From: Vulcanimicrobiota bacterium
Lineage (GTDB): Bacteria > Vulcanimicrobiota > Vulcanimicrobiia > Vulcanimicrobiales > Vulcanimicrobiaceae
Direction of reading: 5' to 3'
Assembly (NCBI GenBank): GCA_019240755.1
Contig: JAFAXS010000139.1
Coordinates: 1-33,017 of the forward strand
DNA length: 33,017 nt
Part shown: piece by piece, positions 8,274-15,494 of the stretch
Layout: the number at the start of each line of letters is the position of its first letter
Position numbering within the stretch: position 1 is the stretch's first letter
Notes under the pieces: model-generated
Told to the model about the DNA's origin: nothing
Seen by the model: the letters and a program-made list of their open reading frames with translations, nothing else
The model's database searches: none
Program-made: the position numbers and the translations under genes

Positions 8274-8993
8274 TTAAAGCGAGGCGCGCATCGAGCGGCG
8301 GTAGACGATGCGCACCGGAACTTGGGCTGCCGGCCGGTGTTGACGCAAACGGGCGTCGATCGTCATGGTGACCGTCAGACCCAATAACAGCCCGCCGTCG
8401 GCAGAATAGTATGCGACGCCGTCCATTCGCAGCGTCCCCGCGACGGTCGCGTCTTCGTGGCCGGGAAGCGTTCCGGTCATCAACCCCGAGGCGTCGAACT
8501 GCACCGCGGTCGTTGGCCGACCGCCGATCGGTCCCGACGTTCCAGGCCGCAAGAAGCCGCGTAACAGTGCGGCGCCGCCGAGGGGCGACGTGGCTTCAAA
8601 CGGCACTGCGGAACGCAACCCGCGGATGTCGCGCAACGTCGAACGGTCGAGCCGGACGGCAAACGGCTGGTTCAAGATCGTGAGAAACTCGGGATCCTCG
8701 TCGAGCCGATCTTCGAAGCCGCCTTCAGAAGAGAACGTTTGAACGAAGTGCGCGTGCGCGGTGCTCTTGCCGTCGGGCGCCTCGCGCACGTAAGTCGCTT
8801 GCGCGTCGAAGCGCCATGCGTCTCCGGCGTGCGTGATCGTTAGCCGCTGGGACCCCGCATAGCGAACGCGCGAGTACGTTTGGGCCGATTCAATTCGATA
8901 GACGTCCTCACCGGCGGTTTGGTACTGCAGGGAGGCGTACGGGGAGACCGGCGCGGCGGTGAGCGCCGCGAGAAGAACAACGCCGAGAAGAAT
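8274..8993 (-). CDS. Exported hypothetical protein with an apparent ATT start
   Basis: A 239-residue protein of unknown family. If read from the ATT at 8991-8993, it begins with a hydrophobic signal-like segment (ILLGVVLLAALTAAPVSPYA) followed by a beta-rich domain. No in-frame ATG, GTG or TTG occurs before a GTG at 8789, and starting there would remove the signal segment and about 68 residues. A GGAG ribosome site stands six bases before the ATT. The reading frame upstream is closed by TAA at 9009-9011, the stop of the preceding gene, so an N-terminal extension is impossible without read-through. The signal lacks the usual positive n-region, which is a weakness. The mature part has repeated short beta patterns such as GTLRMDGVAYYSADGG and no recognisable catalytic motif. 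Confidence 0.55.
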   Translation of the reverse strand: MLLGVVLLAALTAAPVSPYASLQYQTAGEDVYRIESAQTYSRVRYAGSQRLTITHAGDAWRFDAQATYVREAPDGKSTAHAHFVQTFSSEGGFEDRLDEDPEFLTILNQPFAVRLDRSTLRDIRGLRSAVPFEATSPLGGAALLRGFLRPGTSGPIGGRPTTAVQFDASGLMTGTLPGHEDATVAGTLRMDGVAYYSADGGLLLGLTVTMTIDARLRQHRPAAQVPVRIVYRRSMRASL

Positions 8994-9003
8994 GGTGTGC
9001 TCC
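8991..9003 (-). promoter_or_regulatory. Shine-Dalgarno plus candidate ATT initiation codon
   Basis: On the minus strand the order is GGAG (9003-9000), six bases CACACC, then ATT (8993-8991), followed directly by codons for a hydrophobic segment. It lies just after the TAA of the upstream gene, which favours re-initiation. See the similar arrangement at 24358-24375. Confidence 0.5.
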
Positions 9004-9008
9004 GTGTG

Positions 9009-9341
9009 TTAGCGTGCTGTCTTTCGAGTTCGGTGGAGTGCGGCGCGCCGCCGGTGCGCGAGAAAGAATCGAACGTCGGCGCTGCGCTCGCAGACAACCA
9101 CGGCGTCGGCGTCCGTGAAGGACCTTCCGTCGATATCAATGATGAAGTCGCCGGCCGCTAAGCCCGCGAGCGTGCGCGCGACGCTGCGCGAGAATTTGTC
9201 GGCCGGTGCGCGTTGCCCGATCGCTTCGCGAACCGCGAAGCGAAGCAGGTCCGCGATGCGTAGCGGCGTCGCCCACGCAAAGGCGCTCGAGCCGCCGGCA
9301 GCGACGGCATGGAGATCGAGCGGGACCTTCACGCGGATCAT
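9009..9341 (-). CDS. Small protein with a PDZ-like C-terminal segment
   Basis: About 110 residues if started at the ATG 9339-9341; a TTG at 9404 is an alternative but would run into the divergent gene. The stretch AGLAAGDFIIDIDGRSFTD (about residues 60-80) resembles the conserved GLxxGDxIxxIdG core of PDZ domains, although the rest of a PDZ fold is hard to trace and no protease domain is visible. It ends in an Arg-rich tail. The neighbouring exported gene begins 15 bases after its stop, so the two are probably co-expressed. Function is unknown. A truncated or divergent peptide-binding module is the best reading. Confidence 0.45.
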   Translation of the reverse strand: MIRVKVPLDLHAVAAGGSSAFAWATPLRIADLLRFAVREAIGQRAPADKFSRSVARTLAGLAAGDFIIDIDGRSFTDADAVVVCERSADVRFFLAHRRRAALHRTRKTAR

Positions 9342-9391
9342 CGTGCGAGCAATTTCTGCTGCATCGAGGAGCCGCCTGCCATCGGGAATAA

Positions 9392-9802
9392 ATGATTGGG
9401 TCAATGTCCTTCGGGAATGTCCCGGCCGGGATTCTGGCGGGCACGGTCGAGAAGCTTCTTGCCAAGACAGACGAAGACGATCTCGCTGCTTTCTATGAAA
9501 GCGAGCTGTCAAAGATGCCGTCGGACGTCTTTGCCGCTTTCCTGGAAGCGATCTTCGCGGCGTTCCGCGAGCGCGGCGAATCGTCCGAGGATGCGGCCGA
9601 GGGCGCCCGAACGACGCTCGATCGAATAGCGGCGCGTGAGGATGGCGCGGCGCGCGCGCTGCTTGCGTACGCTCGCACTAATCCGGATCTCATTCGCGAG
9701 GCGACCGCGCTTCTCGTCGCGCGCCGGCCCGACCTCATCGGCATCCTTCCATCCGCGTTGCAGACCGCGTTGGCGGAGCGGCTGACGCAACCGACCGCGT
9801 AG
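9392..9802 (+). CDS. Hypothetical helical protein, 136 residues
   Basis: Not recognised. The sequence is rich in Ala, Glu and Leu and looks almost wholly alpha-helical, with an acidic N-terminal half (KTDEDDLAAFYESELSKM) and an Arg-containing C-terminal half. There is no signal peptide, membrane segment or metal motif. Translation may begin at 9392 or at the ATG 9404 four codons later; neither has a strong ribosome site. It is followed after ten bases by the membrane-anchored protein gene at 9813 and is probably co-transcribed with it. Confidence 0.55.
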   Translation: MIGSMSFGNVPAGILAGTVEKLLAKTDEDDLAAFYESELSKMPSDVFAAFLEAIFAAFRERGESSEDAAEGARTTLDRIAAREDGAARALLAYARTNPDLIREATALLVARRPDLIGILPSALQTALAERLTQPTA

Positions 9803-9812
9803 GAAACGCACG

Positions 9813-10616
9813 ATGTCCGAACCGCCTCGGCGGCGTCGCGTCGACGAGGAACGCGGAGAGGGACGCGGCGAGGGAGGTTTACCGCTCTTCCCGCTCGTCG
9901 TAGTCGTAATCTTAGCGGGACTGCTGCTCGGCGGCGTGCTGGCGCACTTCTTCGGCGGATCGAATCGCGCGCCGACCCCCGCGACGCGCGTCGCGGTCGC
10001 GCCGGCAACGCAGGCGCCGACCGTTGCGCCGACTCCGAGCGCCGCCCCGAGTGCGACGCCCTCGCCCGCGGCCGGCTCGCCAACCGCAATCCCGTCGCCG
10101 ACGCCGGCGCGACGTGCTACGCCCAAAGCCGCCGTTTCACCGGCCGCTCGGCCGACGGTCAAAGCGACGGCTGTCGCGCCGACGCCTACGCCCGCCGTCA
10201 TCACTCCAGCGCCGCGCCGTTCGGCGGCACCGTTACCGCGCGCGACGCCGCCGCCCGCGGCGACGCTGCATCCCGCGGCGACGCTGCACCCCGCGGCCCC
10301 ACGTCCGGTCGCGACGGCACCGGCGCCTTCCGTCGCAAGCGATCCTTCCGGCGTGGTGCGCGCCTACCTTGGCGCACTGGCGCGCGGCGATCGGCAGGCG
10401 GCATCGGGCTATCTTTCGCACGGTGCGCCGACGGAGAGCTTCATGACCGCCGATGCGCGCATCGCGGCAATTCGATCGGCCGCCATCGGTTCGCAACAGT
10501 ACCGCGTCACCGCCGACGTTCAAACCGGCAGCGGCGAATACTACGTGACGTTTACGGTTGCACCGGGGCCAGGGGGCCTACAGATCACCGACCACTACGC
10601 GATAAAAACGCAGTAG
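9813..10616 (+). CDS. Membrane-anchored protein with Pro/Ala/Thr linker and C-terminal NTF2-like domain
   Basis: A 267-residue protein in three parts. A charged N-terminus (PRRRRVDEE) leads into one membrane helix (LFPLVVVVILAGLLLGGVLA, about residues 25-44). A roughly 125-residue linker made almost only of Pro, Ala, Thr and Ser follows, holding a small direct repeat of AATLHPAATLHPA near bases 10258-10293. A C-terminal domain starts near GVVRAYLGALARGDRQAASG and looks like the NTF2/SnoaL or DUF4878-type fold, in which a helix pair precedes a curved sheet. The topology places the last domain outside the cytoplasmic membrane, held off by the flexible linker. Ligand and role are unknown. It ends three bases from convergent sufU. 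Confidence 0.65.
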   Translation: MSEPPRRRRVDEERGEGRGEGGLPLFPLVVVVILAGLLLGGVLAHFFGGSNRAPTPATRVAVAPATQAPTVAPTPSAAPSATPSPAAGSPTAIPSPTPARRATPKAAVSPAARPTVKATAVAPTPTPAVITPAPRRSAAPLPRATPPPAATLHPAATLHPAAPRPVATAPAPSVASDPSGVVRAYLGALARGDRQAASGYLSHGAPTESFMTADARIAAIRSAAIGSQQYRVTADVQTGSGEYYVTFTVAPGPGGLQITDHYAIKTQ

Positions 10617-10618
10617 CG

Positions 10619-11008
10619 TCACTCTTCATCGGGCCACGCCGCCAGCCGTCCAATCGCAGCGCTCTTCAAGACGCGCAAGCCGAGCATCGCGCACTTCATC
10701 CGGGTCGGACTGATGCCGATCCCGACGTTTTCCAGGACCGTGTCCTTGGAGAGCTTGGCGACGTCGGAAAGCTTCATGCCCTTCACCATCTCGCTCAACA
10801 TCGAAGCCGATGCCTGGCTGATCGCGCAGCCTTTACCGGAGAAGCGCACGTCCTGCACGACGCCGTCGTCGAGCTGGAGCTGCATTCGGATCTCGTCGCC
10901 GCATAGCGGGTTGAGGTCTTCGGCTTCGACGTCGGCACGCTCCAGCGTCCCGAAGTTTCGCGGATTGCGATAGTGATCCAGAATGTAGTCGCGGTAGAAG
11001 TCGTCCAT
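10619..11008 (-). CDS. sufU: SufU-type iron-sulfur scaffold / sulfurtransfer partner of SufS
   Basis: A 129-residue SufU. It accepts persulfide sulfur from the cysteine desulfurase SufS and passes it to the assembly complex; in studied Firmicutes it acts through a zinc site. The ligand set is visible: Cys36 and Asp38 in NPLCGDE, Cys61 in GKGCAIS and Cys106 in RMKCAML. The spacer between the second and third Cys is longer than in IscU, which marks the SufU branch (segment MVKGMKLSDVAKLSKDTV). It lies seven bases after sufS at the end of sufC-sufD-sufS-sufU on the same strand. A second U-type scaffold lies across the divergent promoter at 15006. Confidence 0.92.
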   Translation of the reverse strand: MDDFYRDYILDHYRNPRNFGTLERADVEAEDLNPLCGDEIRMQLQLDDGVVQDVRFSGKGCAISQASASMLSEMVKGMKLSDVAKLSKDTVLENVGIGISPTRMKCAMLGLRVLKSAAIGRLAAWPDEE

Positions 11009-11015
11009 GAGGAAC

Positions 11016-12311
11016 TTAGCGGTTAAAGACCGACGCCGCCTTTTCCAAGCCCGTGCAGAGCACGTCTACGTCGGCCGGCGTGTTGTAAATGTAGAACGAC
11101 GCTCGCGCCGTCGCCGACCACCCCATCTTCTCCATGAGCGGCATCGTACAGTGGTGCCCGGCGCGCACGCAGACGCCTTCGGTATCGAGTATTGATGCCA
11201 GATCGTGCGCGTGGATGTCGGCAAAGTTGAACGAGATGACGCCGGAGATGCGGTCGGGATCGCGCGGCCCGTAAATCGCGAGTCCCCGCCCTTCGAACTC
11301 GCCGAGACGCTCGAGGGCGTACGCGGTCAGGGAACGCTCGTGCTCGCGCACCCACGTCATGCCCACCTTCTCGAGATACTCGACCGCCGTACCGAAAGCG
11401 ATCGCGTCTGCGATGTTACCCGTCCCCGCTTCGAACCGGCGCGGCGGGTCGTTGAAGACCGTGCTCTCATAGCGCACGCGACGGATCATGTCGCCGCCCG
11501 AAAAGAACGGCGGCATCGTTTCCAGCAGCGCTTTCTTACCGTAGAGCGCCCCAATGCCGGTAGGTCCGAGCATCTTGTGTCCGCTGAACGCGTAGAAATC
11601 GGCGTCCAGCGCGTGAACGTCGAGCGGCAGATGGGGAGCACCCTGCGCGCCGTCTACGACGACGATGGCGCCGGCGGCATGCGCGCGCGAAACGATCGTT
11701 GAAATCGGCGCGATCGTTCCGAGCGTGTTGCTGACGTGCCCGAGCGCAACGAGCTTGCAGGCGTCGAGCAACGCGTCCAAATCGTCGAGAACGTGAATTC
11801 CGCGATCGTCGACGGGAAGAAAGCGCAGGTGCGCGCCGGACCGCTCGGCCAAGCGCTGCCACGGCACCAGATCCGAGTGATGCTCGAGCTCCGTGAGCAG
11901 GATGGCGTCGCCCGCACGCAGATGCTGCGCGCCCCACGAGTATGCGATCAAATTGATGGCTTCGGTCGTGTTGCGTACCCAGACGATTTCCGACGGGTCG
12001 GCGCCGACGAACCGCGCCACCTTGACTCGGGCGCGCTCGTACTCGTCGGTCGCGCGCGCGGCGATCTCGTAGACGCCGCGATGAATGTTGGCGTTGTACT
12101 GCTCGTAATATTCGACCAACGCGTCGATGACGCAGCGCGGCTTCTGCGACGTCGCCGCCGAATCGAGATAGACCAGCCGCTTTCCGCGCGACGTCGGCCG
12201 CGCGAGTATCGGGAAGTCCGCGATGATCCGTTGGACCTTCGACTCGGCGCTACGCGCAGCTCGTGCTTCGTCCCTCGACTCCGCTCGGGATGACAATGCC
12301 TGGTGAATCAC
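11016..12311 (-). CDS. sufS: Group II cysteine desulfurase SufS
   Basis: A PLP enzyme that takes sulfur from cysteine for Fe-S assembly. Visible motifs: YLDSAATSQKP (48-58), a His pair ELEHHSD (141-147), the PLP-phosphate region VDGAQGAPH (219-227), the PLP lysine Lys246 in FSGHKMLGPTG, and the persulfide Cys387 in VRAGHHC. The length of 431 residues includes about 25 extra N-terminal residues (SSRAESRDEARAARSAE) before the usual VQRIIADFPIL start. These are encoded by a repeat-like stretch at about 12262-12296. The GTG start overlaps the sufD stop as GTGA. No later ATG/GTG/TTG precedes the conserved core, so the extension appears to be translated unless a rarer start (ATC near 12224) is used. 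Confidence 0.93.
   Translation of the reverse strand: MIHQALSSRAESRDEARAARSAESKVQRIIADFPILARPTSRGKRLVYLDSAATSQKPRCVIDALVEYYEQYNANIHRGVYEIAARATDEYERARVKVARFVGADPSEIVWVRNTTEAINLIAYSWGAQHLRAGDAILLTELEHHSDLVPWQRLAERSGAHLRFLPVDDRGIHVLDDLDALLDACKLVALGHVSNTLGTIAPISTIVSRAHAAGAIVVVDGAQGAPHLPLDVHALDADFYAFSGHKMLGPTGIGALYGKKALLETMPPFFSGGDMIRRVRYESTVFNDPPRRFEAGTGNIADAIAFGTAVEYLEKVGMTWVREHERSLTAYALERLGEFEGRGLAIYGPRDPDRISGVISFNFADIHAHDLASILDTEGVCVRAGHHCTMPLMEKMGWSATARASFYIYNTPADVDVLCTGLEKAASVFNR
12262..12296. repeat. Dispersed-repeat-like sequence inside the 5' end of sufS
   Basis: The stretch around CCCTCGACTCCGCTCGGGA with the adjoining TGACA resembles a short intergenic repeat type I recall from several high-GC environmental genomes. 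It has short TCCC/GGGA inverted ends. Only one copy is visible in this window, so repeat status rests on memory. It encodes the non-conserved N-terminal extension of SufS. Confidence 0.35.
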
Positions 12312-13519
12312 GACAATTTGGCGGCGAGCTGGGCTCGGAGCTCCGCGCGCATGGCGTCGGTGGGAAAACGTTCGATCGCCGGCTCGAAAAAGCCGAGCGC
12401 GATCATGCGTTCCGCGGATTGGCGTTCGATGCCGCGGCTTTCCATATAGAAGATCTGGTCGGCGTCAATGGCCCCGACGGTCGCGCCGTGGTACGCCTTG
12501 ACGTCGTTCGCGCCGATCTCCAGCGCCGGAACGGAATCGATGTGCGCGCGCCGGGAGAGCAGCAACGCGTCGTCGCGCAGACGCGCGTCGCTGCCTTGCG
12601 CGTGCGGCGCGATCCGAATGTTGCCCAAGAAGCGAGCTTGACCATCCCCAAGCGCGGCCGATTTCACGAGCGTCTCCGAGGTTGCTTCGCCCGCGCGATG
12701 GTCGACGGTGCTGACGACGTCAACGTGTTGGCTCGCTGAGGGAAAGAACAGCGAGGTGATCTCGGCGTTGGCTCCGGGCGCGTCAATGCGCACGCTGATC
12801 TCGGAAGCGGCGAGGTCGGCGCCCAGCTCCGCCGACGCCCATGCCACCGACGCGTCGCGTCCGGGCAGCGCGATGCGGTGACTCAAGACGCGGCTCCCCG
12901 GGCCGGAATTTTGGATGACGGCGTACGTGACGGCGGCATTCTCGGCGGTAACGATTTCGGTAACGCCGCAGATAAAGGCGCCGGCGCCGCCGCTCACCTT
13001 TTCGATCACGGCGACGCGAGCGCCGCGCTCCACCAGCACGACGTTCCAAGGAAAGATCGCCTCGCCGTCGGCGGCACCGCAGTGAATCGAAATCGGTTCG
13101 TCGCACGCGCGATCCGCCGGAACGTAGACGAACGCGCCGCCGTTCGCGAACGCCGCGGCAAGCGCGCCAAACTTACCGTCGCCTGCCCCACTCCGTCCAA
13201 ACGCGCGAGCGAACAGCTCGGGATGGCGTTGCGCGGCGTCCGTCAGATTCGTCACGATGCAACCGGGGCCGCCGCCCTCGACGGTGACGGTCGCGGCGGA
13301 GCGGATCGCGTTGGGCTCCGGAACGATGCGCTCGAAATCAATGCGCCAAAAGCGCCCGGGTTTCTCGCGGCCGCTGCGCGTGGCTAAGAAGCGCTCCAGC
13401 GCGTCGCGCCGTTTCGCCGGCGACAGCACCGCCGCGTCGAGCTGCAGCGAATCGAGCCGCGCGAAGAGCTCCCGCCCGTCCTCCGTAGCCGCGGACGGCG
13501 ATTGGACCGCGCTAGACAA
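12308..13519 (-). CDS. sufD: Fe-S assembly protein SufD
   Basis: A 403-residue member of the SufB/SufD family. It forms part of the SufBCD scaffold on which clusters are built. The N-terminus is helical, the middle is the beta-helix region (for example VAVIEKVSGGAGAFICGVTE), and the C-terminus carries the hallmark AYHGATVGAIDADQIFYMES followed by a GFFEPAIERF helix. Length and the short N-terminal domain favour SufD over SufB (about 470 residues). The start is a TTG that overlaps the sufC stop by eight bases. The expected SufB partner is not in the window. Confidence 0.9.
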   Translation of the reverse strand: MSSAVQSPSAATEDGRELFARLDSLQLDAAVLSPAKRRDALERFLATRSGREKPGRFWRIDFERIVPEPNAIRSAATVTVEGGGPGCIVTNLTDAAQRHPELFARAFGRSGAGDGKFGALAAAFANGGAFVYVPADRACDEPISIHCGAADGEAIFPWNVVLVERGARVAVIEKVSGGAGAFICGVTEIVTAENAAVTYAVIQNSGPGSRVLSHRIALPGRDASVAWASAELGADLAASEISVRIDAPGANAEITSLFFPSASQHVDVVSTVDHRAGEATSETLVKSAALGDGQARFLGNIRIAPHAQGSDARLRDDALLLSRRAHIDSVPALEIGANDVKAYHGATVGAIDADQIFYMESRGIERQSAERMIALGFFEPAIERFPTDAMRAELRAQLAAKLS

Positions 13520-14273
13520 CGGCGCTCGTTCGCAGCGCGTCGTAGCCTTCCCGTTCGATTCTATGGGCCAGCTCGTGATCGCCCGTCGTCACGATGCGTC
13601 CGTCAATCATCACGTGAACGACGTCCGGCACGACGTACTGCAAGATCCGCGGATAGTGCGTGATGATCAGGAATCCGGTTGCGCGCCCTTCGTCGGAGGC
13701 ACGCAACGCCGCGATCGATTCACCGACTGCCCTGAGCGCGTCGATGTCGAGACCTGAATCCGTCTCGTCCAGCACCGCATATTTCGGCGCGAGCACCGCG
13801 AGCTGCAGCATCTCCAGGCGCTTTTTCTCACCGCCGGAAAAGCCATCGTTGAGGTAGCGCCCCATGAACGACGGCTCGATGCCGAGCTGCTCCATCTTCT
13901 CGAGCAGCAACGCGCGAAACTTGGCGGGCGGAAGATCGCCGGGGCGCTCCGCCTGACGCGCGGCGTGCAGGAAGTTCGCGACTTTTACGCCCGGAATCGC
14001 CGCGGGATATTGAAAGGATAGGAACAGGCCTGCGCGAGCCCGCTTGTCGGGCGAGAGGGCCAGCAGATCTTGACCGTCGAGCTCGACGCTCCCGGTCACT
14101 TCGTATTGGGGGTGCCCCGTCAGCGAAAAGGCGAGCGTTGACTTGCCGCTGCCGTTCGGCCCCATGAGGGCTGCGACGCGCCCCGATTCGACGTTCAGGT
14201 CAATCCCCTTCAGAATTTCATTGCCGGCGACGCGGCAGCGGAGATCGCGGATATGAAGGCCTTGCTGGGACAT
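13512..14273 (-). CDS. sufC: Fe-S assembly ATPase SufC
   Basis: An ABC-type ATPase that drives the SufBCD scaffold. Counting from the upstream ATG: Walker A GPNGSGKST at 41-49, a SufC-typical FSFQYPAAIPG stretch after it, the signature FSGGEKKR at 148-155, and Walker B with the catalytic Glu in YAVLDETDSGLD. Two ATGs are possible, at 14282 and 14273. The second is preferred because GGAAGCC precedes it and because the predicted -10 box (14286-14281) overlaps the first ATG. It is the first gene of sufC-sufD-sufS-sufU and is divergent from sufR. Confidence 0.93.
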   Translation of the reverse strand: MSQQGLHIRDLRCRVAGNEILKGIDLNVESGRVAALMGPNGSGKSTLAFSLTGHPQYEVTGSVELDGQDLLALSPDKRARAGLFLSFQYPAAIPGVKVANFLHAARQAERPGDLPPAKFRALLLEKMEQLGIEPSFMGRYLNDGFSGGEKKRLEMLQLAVLAPKYAVLDETDSGLDIDALRAVGESIAALRASDEGRATGFLIITHYPRILQYVVPDVVHVMIDGRIVTTGDHELAHRIEREGYDALRTSAVV

Positions 14274-14280
14274 GGCTTCC

Positions 14281-14348
14281 ATCGTAGCCGAGGCTCTCTT
14301 AGAAAGTCAAGGAAAAACTTTACTATCTCGGCGATCTCGTGGTACGAT
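14281..14348. promoter_or_regulatory. Mirror-symmetric divergent sufC/sufR promoters with shared palindromic operator
   Basis: Two promoters face away from one palindrome, AGTCAAG-N6-CTTTACT (14305-14324, six of seven positions paired). On the minus strand TTGACT (14310-14305), an 18-base spacer and TACGAT (14286-14281) lead to sufC. On the plus strand TTTACT (14319-14324), an 18-base spacer and TACGAT (14343-14348) lead to sufR. Both -35 boxes lie inside the palindrome, so one bound repressor dimer would block both. The -10 boxes end seven and nine bases before the sufC (14273) and sufR (14358) ATGs, so the mRNAs may be leaderless or nearly so. Binding by SufR is inferred from position. Confidence 0.6.
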
Positions 14349-14357
14349 AGCGCGCAG

Positions 14358-15005
14358 ATGCAGGTCGATCGCTTTTTTCAAACGACGCGGGGAAAGATCG
14401 TCAGCGAGTTACGCCGTCGCGGCTCCGCGACGGCGGCCGAGCTCGCGCGTTCGTTCGGCCTCTCTCCGAACGCCGTACGTCAGCAACTGACGATTCTCGA
14501 ACGCGACGGCCTCGTCGCCGAGCAATCCGTGCGGCGCGGTCCAACGAAGCCTACCTACGAGTTCTCGCTGACCGCCGACGCGGACCGGCTCTTTCCACAC
14601 AACTACGACCGTCTGCTGAGCGCGGTGCTGCGCGAGGTGCGCGATCAGTTCGGCGCGTCGGCCATCGGCCAGATCTTCGATGGCCTGTCGCGTCGCGCCG
14701 TCGAGCACGCACGCCGCGAAATCACCGCGACGCAACCGGAGCAGCGGGTGTCGCAGCTCACGCAGATGTTGCAGCGCAACGGCGTCCTGGCCGAATACAG
14801 TCTGATCGACGGCGGCTTCGCCTTGCACGAGCACACCTGCCCGTACTCGAGCACGGCGAAGGAGCATCCCGAAATCTGCAACGTGATCCATCACGTGATG
14901 GACGAGACGCTCGGCGGCAATCACGTTCAGACGGAGTCGCTCGCCCGCGGCGGCAAGGAGTGCCGCTTCGAACTACATCCGACGCAGAAGGAGTTGGTTG
15001 GATAG
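14358..15005 (+). CDS. sufR: SufR-like iron-sulfur-sensing transcriptional repressor
   Basis: A 215-residue regulator with an N-terminal winged helix-turn-helix (TAAELARSFGLSPNAVRQQL, about 25-44) and a C-terminal Cys cluster. Cys161 and Cys174 are spaced CX12C as in SufR, and the last Cys202 lies in GGKECRF. The cyanobacterial-type fourth Cys between them is absent (an Asn/His region instead), so three Cys are available for a [2Fe-2S] or [4Fe-4S] cluster. In known systems, apo-SufR releases the suf promoter when Fe-S supply is short. The ATG at 14358 is chosen, because residues before it show no conservation and would be read through the promoter. It is divergent from sufC and directly followed by the scaffold gene. 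Confidence 0.85.
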   Translation: MQVDRFFQTTRGKIVSELRRRGSATAAELARSFGLSPNAVRQQLTILERDGLVAEQSVRRGPTKPTYEFSLTADADRLFPHNYDRLLSAVLREVRDQFGASAIGQIFDGLSRRAVEHARREITATQPEQRVSQLTQMLQRNGVLAEYSLIDGGFALHEHTCPYSSTAKEHPEICNVIHHVMDETLGGNHVQTESLARGGKECRFELHPTQKELVG

Positions 15006-15494
15006 ATGAACTTTCCGAAGTTTCAGCGCCTCGTCGAGGAGCGCAGCGGATTTCGTACCATGGAATCGCCGACGGCGAGCGGCGAGTACTTCAGCGATTC
15101 CTGCGGCGACATGTATAACTTTTTCTTGAAGGTCGGCCCCGGCGCGGTAATCGACGACATCTCCTACTTTACGACGGGATGCGGCTTCGGCACCGCGACG
15201 TGCAGTTTGGTCGTTGAGCTTGCCAAGGGCAAGACCATTGACGAGGCCGCGGCCATTACGGCGGGCGACATCGAGGCGCAGCTCGATGGTTATCCGGAGA
15301 AGAAGAAAGACTATCCCGAGCGCGCGCTCGAGGCGCTGCACGTTGCGCTCGATGACTATCGCGGGAAGGTCGCTTCCGGCGCCGTCGCAGACTACGGAGC
15401 GATGCCGCGCGTTGAGGCGCCGAGCGCAGAGCCTGCGGCCGCCGCGCCTTCCGGCAACGGGCAACCGGAGAGAGTCGTCATCAGCCTGCGCTAA
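15006..15494 (+). CDS. NifU/IscU-like scaffold protein lacking the third canonical cysteine
   Basis: A 162-residue U-type Fe-S scaffold homologue. The first ligands are present (Cys33 and Asp35 in SCGDMY, Cys59 in GCGFGTATCS with an additional Cys66), followed by the family motif ELAKGKTIDEA (71-81). At the place where IscU has HCS, this protein has KDYPE (Tyr103), so the usual third Cys is missing; Cys66 might substitute. A Pro/Ala-rich tail (about 130-150) ends in RVVISLR. The gene starts at the base following the sufR stop and has an AAGGAG site in the sufR end, so the two are one operon. It may carry or repair clusters for SufR or the Suf machine; that is inference. Confidence 0.75.
   Translation: MNFPKFQRLVEERSGFRTMESPTASGEYFSDSCGDMYNFFLKVGPGAVIDDISYFTTGCGFGTATCSLVVELAKGKTIDEAAAITAGDIEAQLDGYPEKKKDYPERALEALHVALDDYRGKVASGAVADYGAMPRVEAPSAEPAAAAPSGNGQPERVVISLR

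Noticed and set aside
10258-10293. Short tandem repeat as a CRISPR or satellite element
   Set aside because: It is an in-frame ATLHPA duplication inside a Pro/Ala-rich protein linker.
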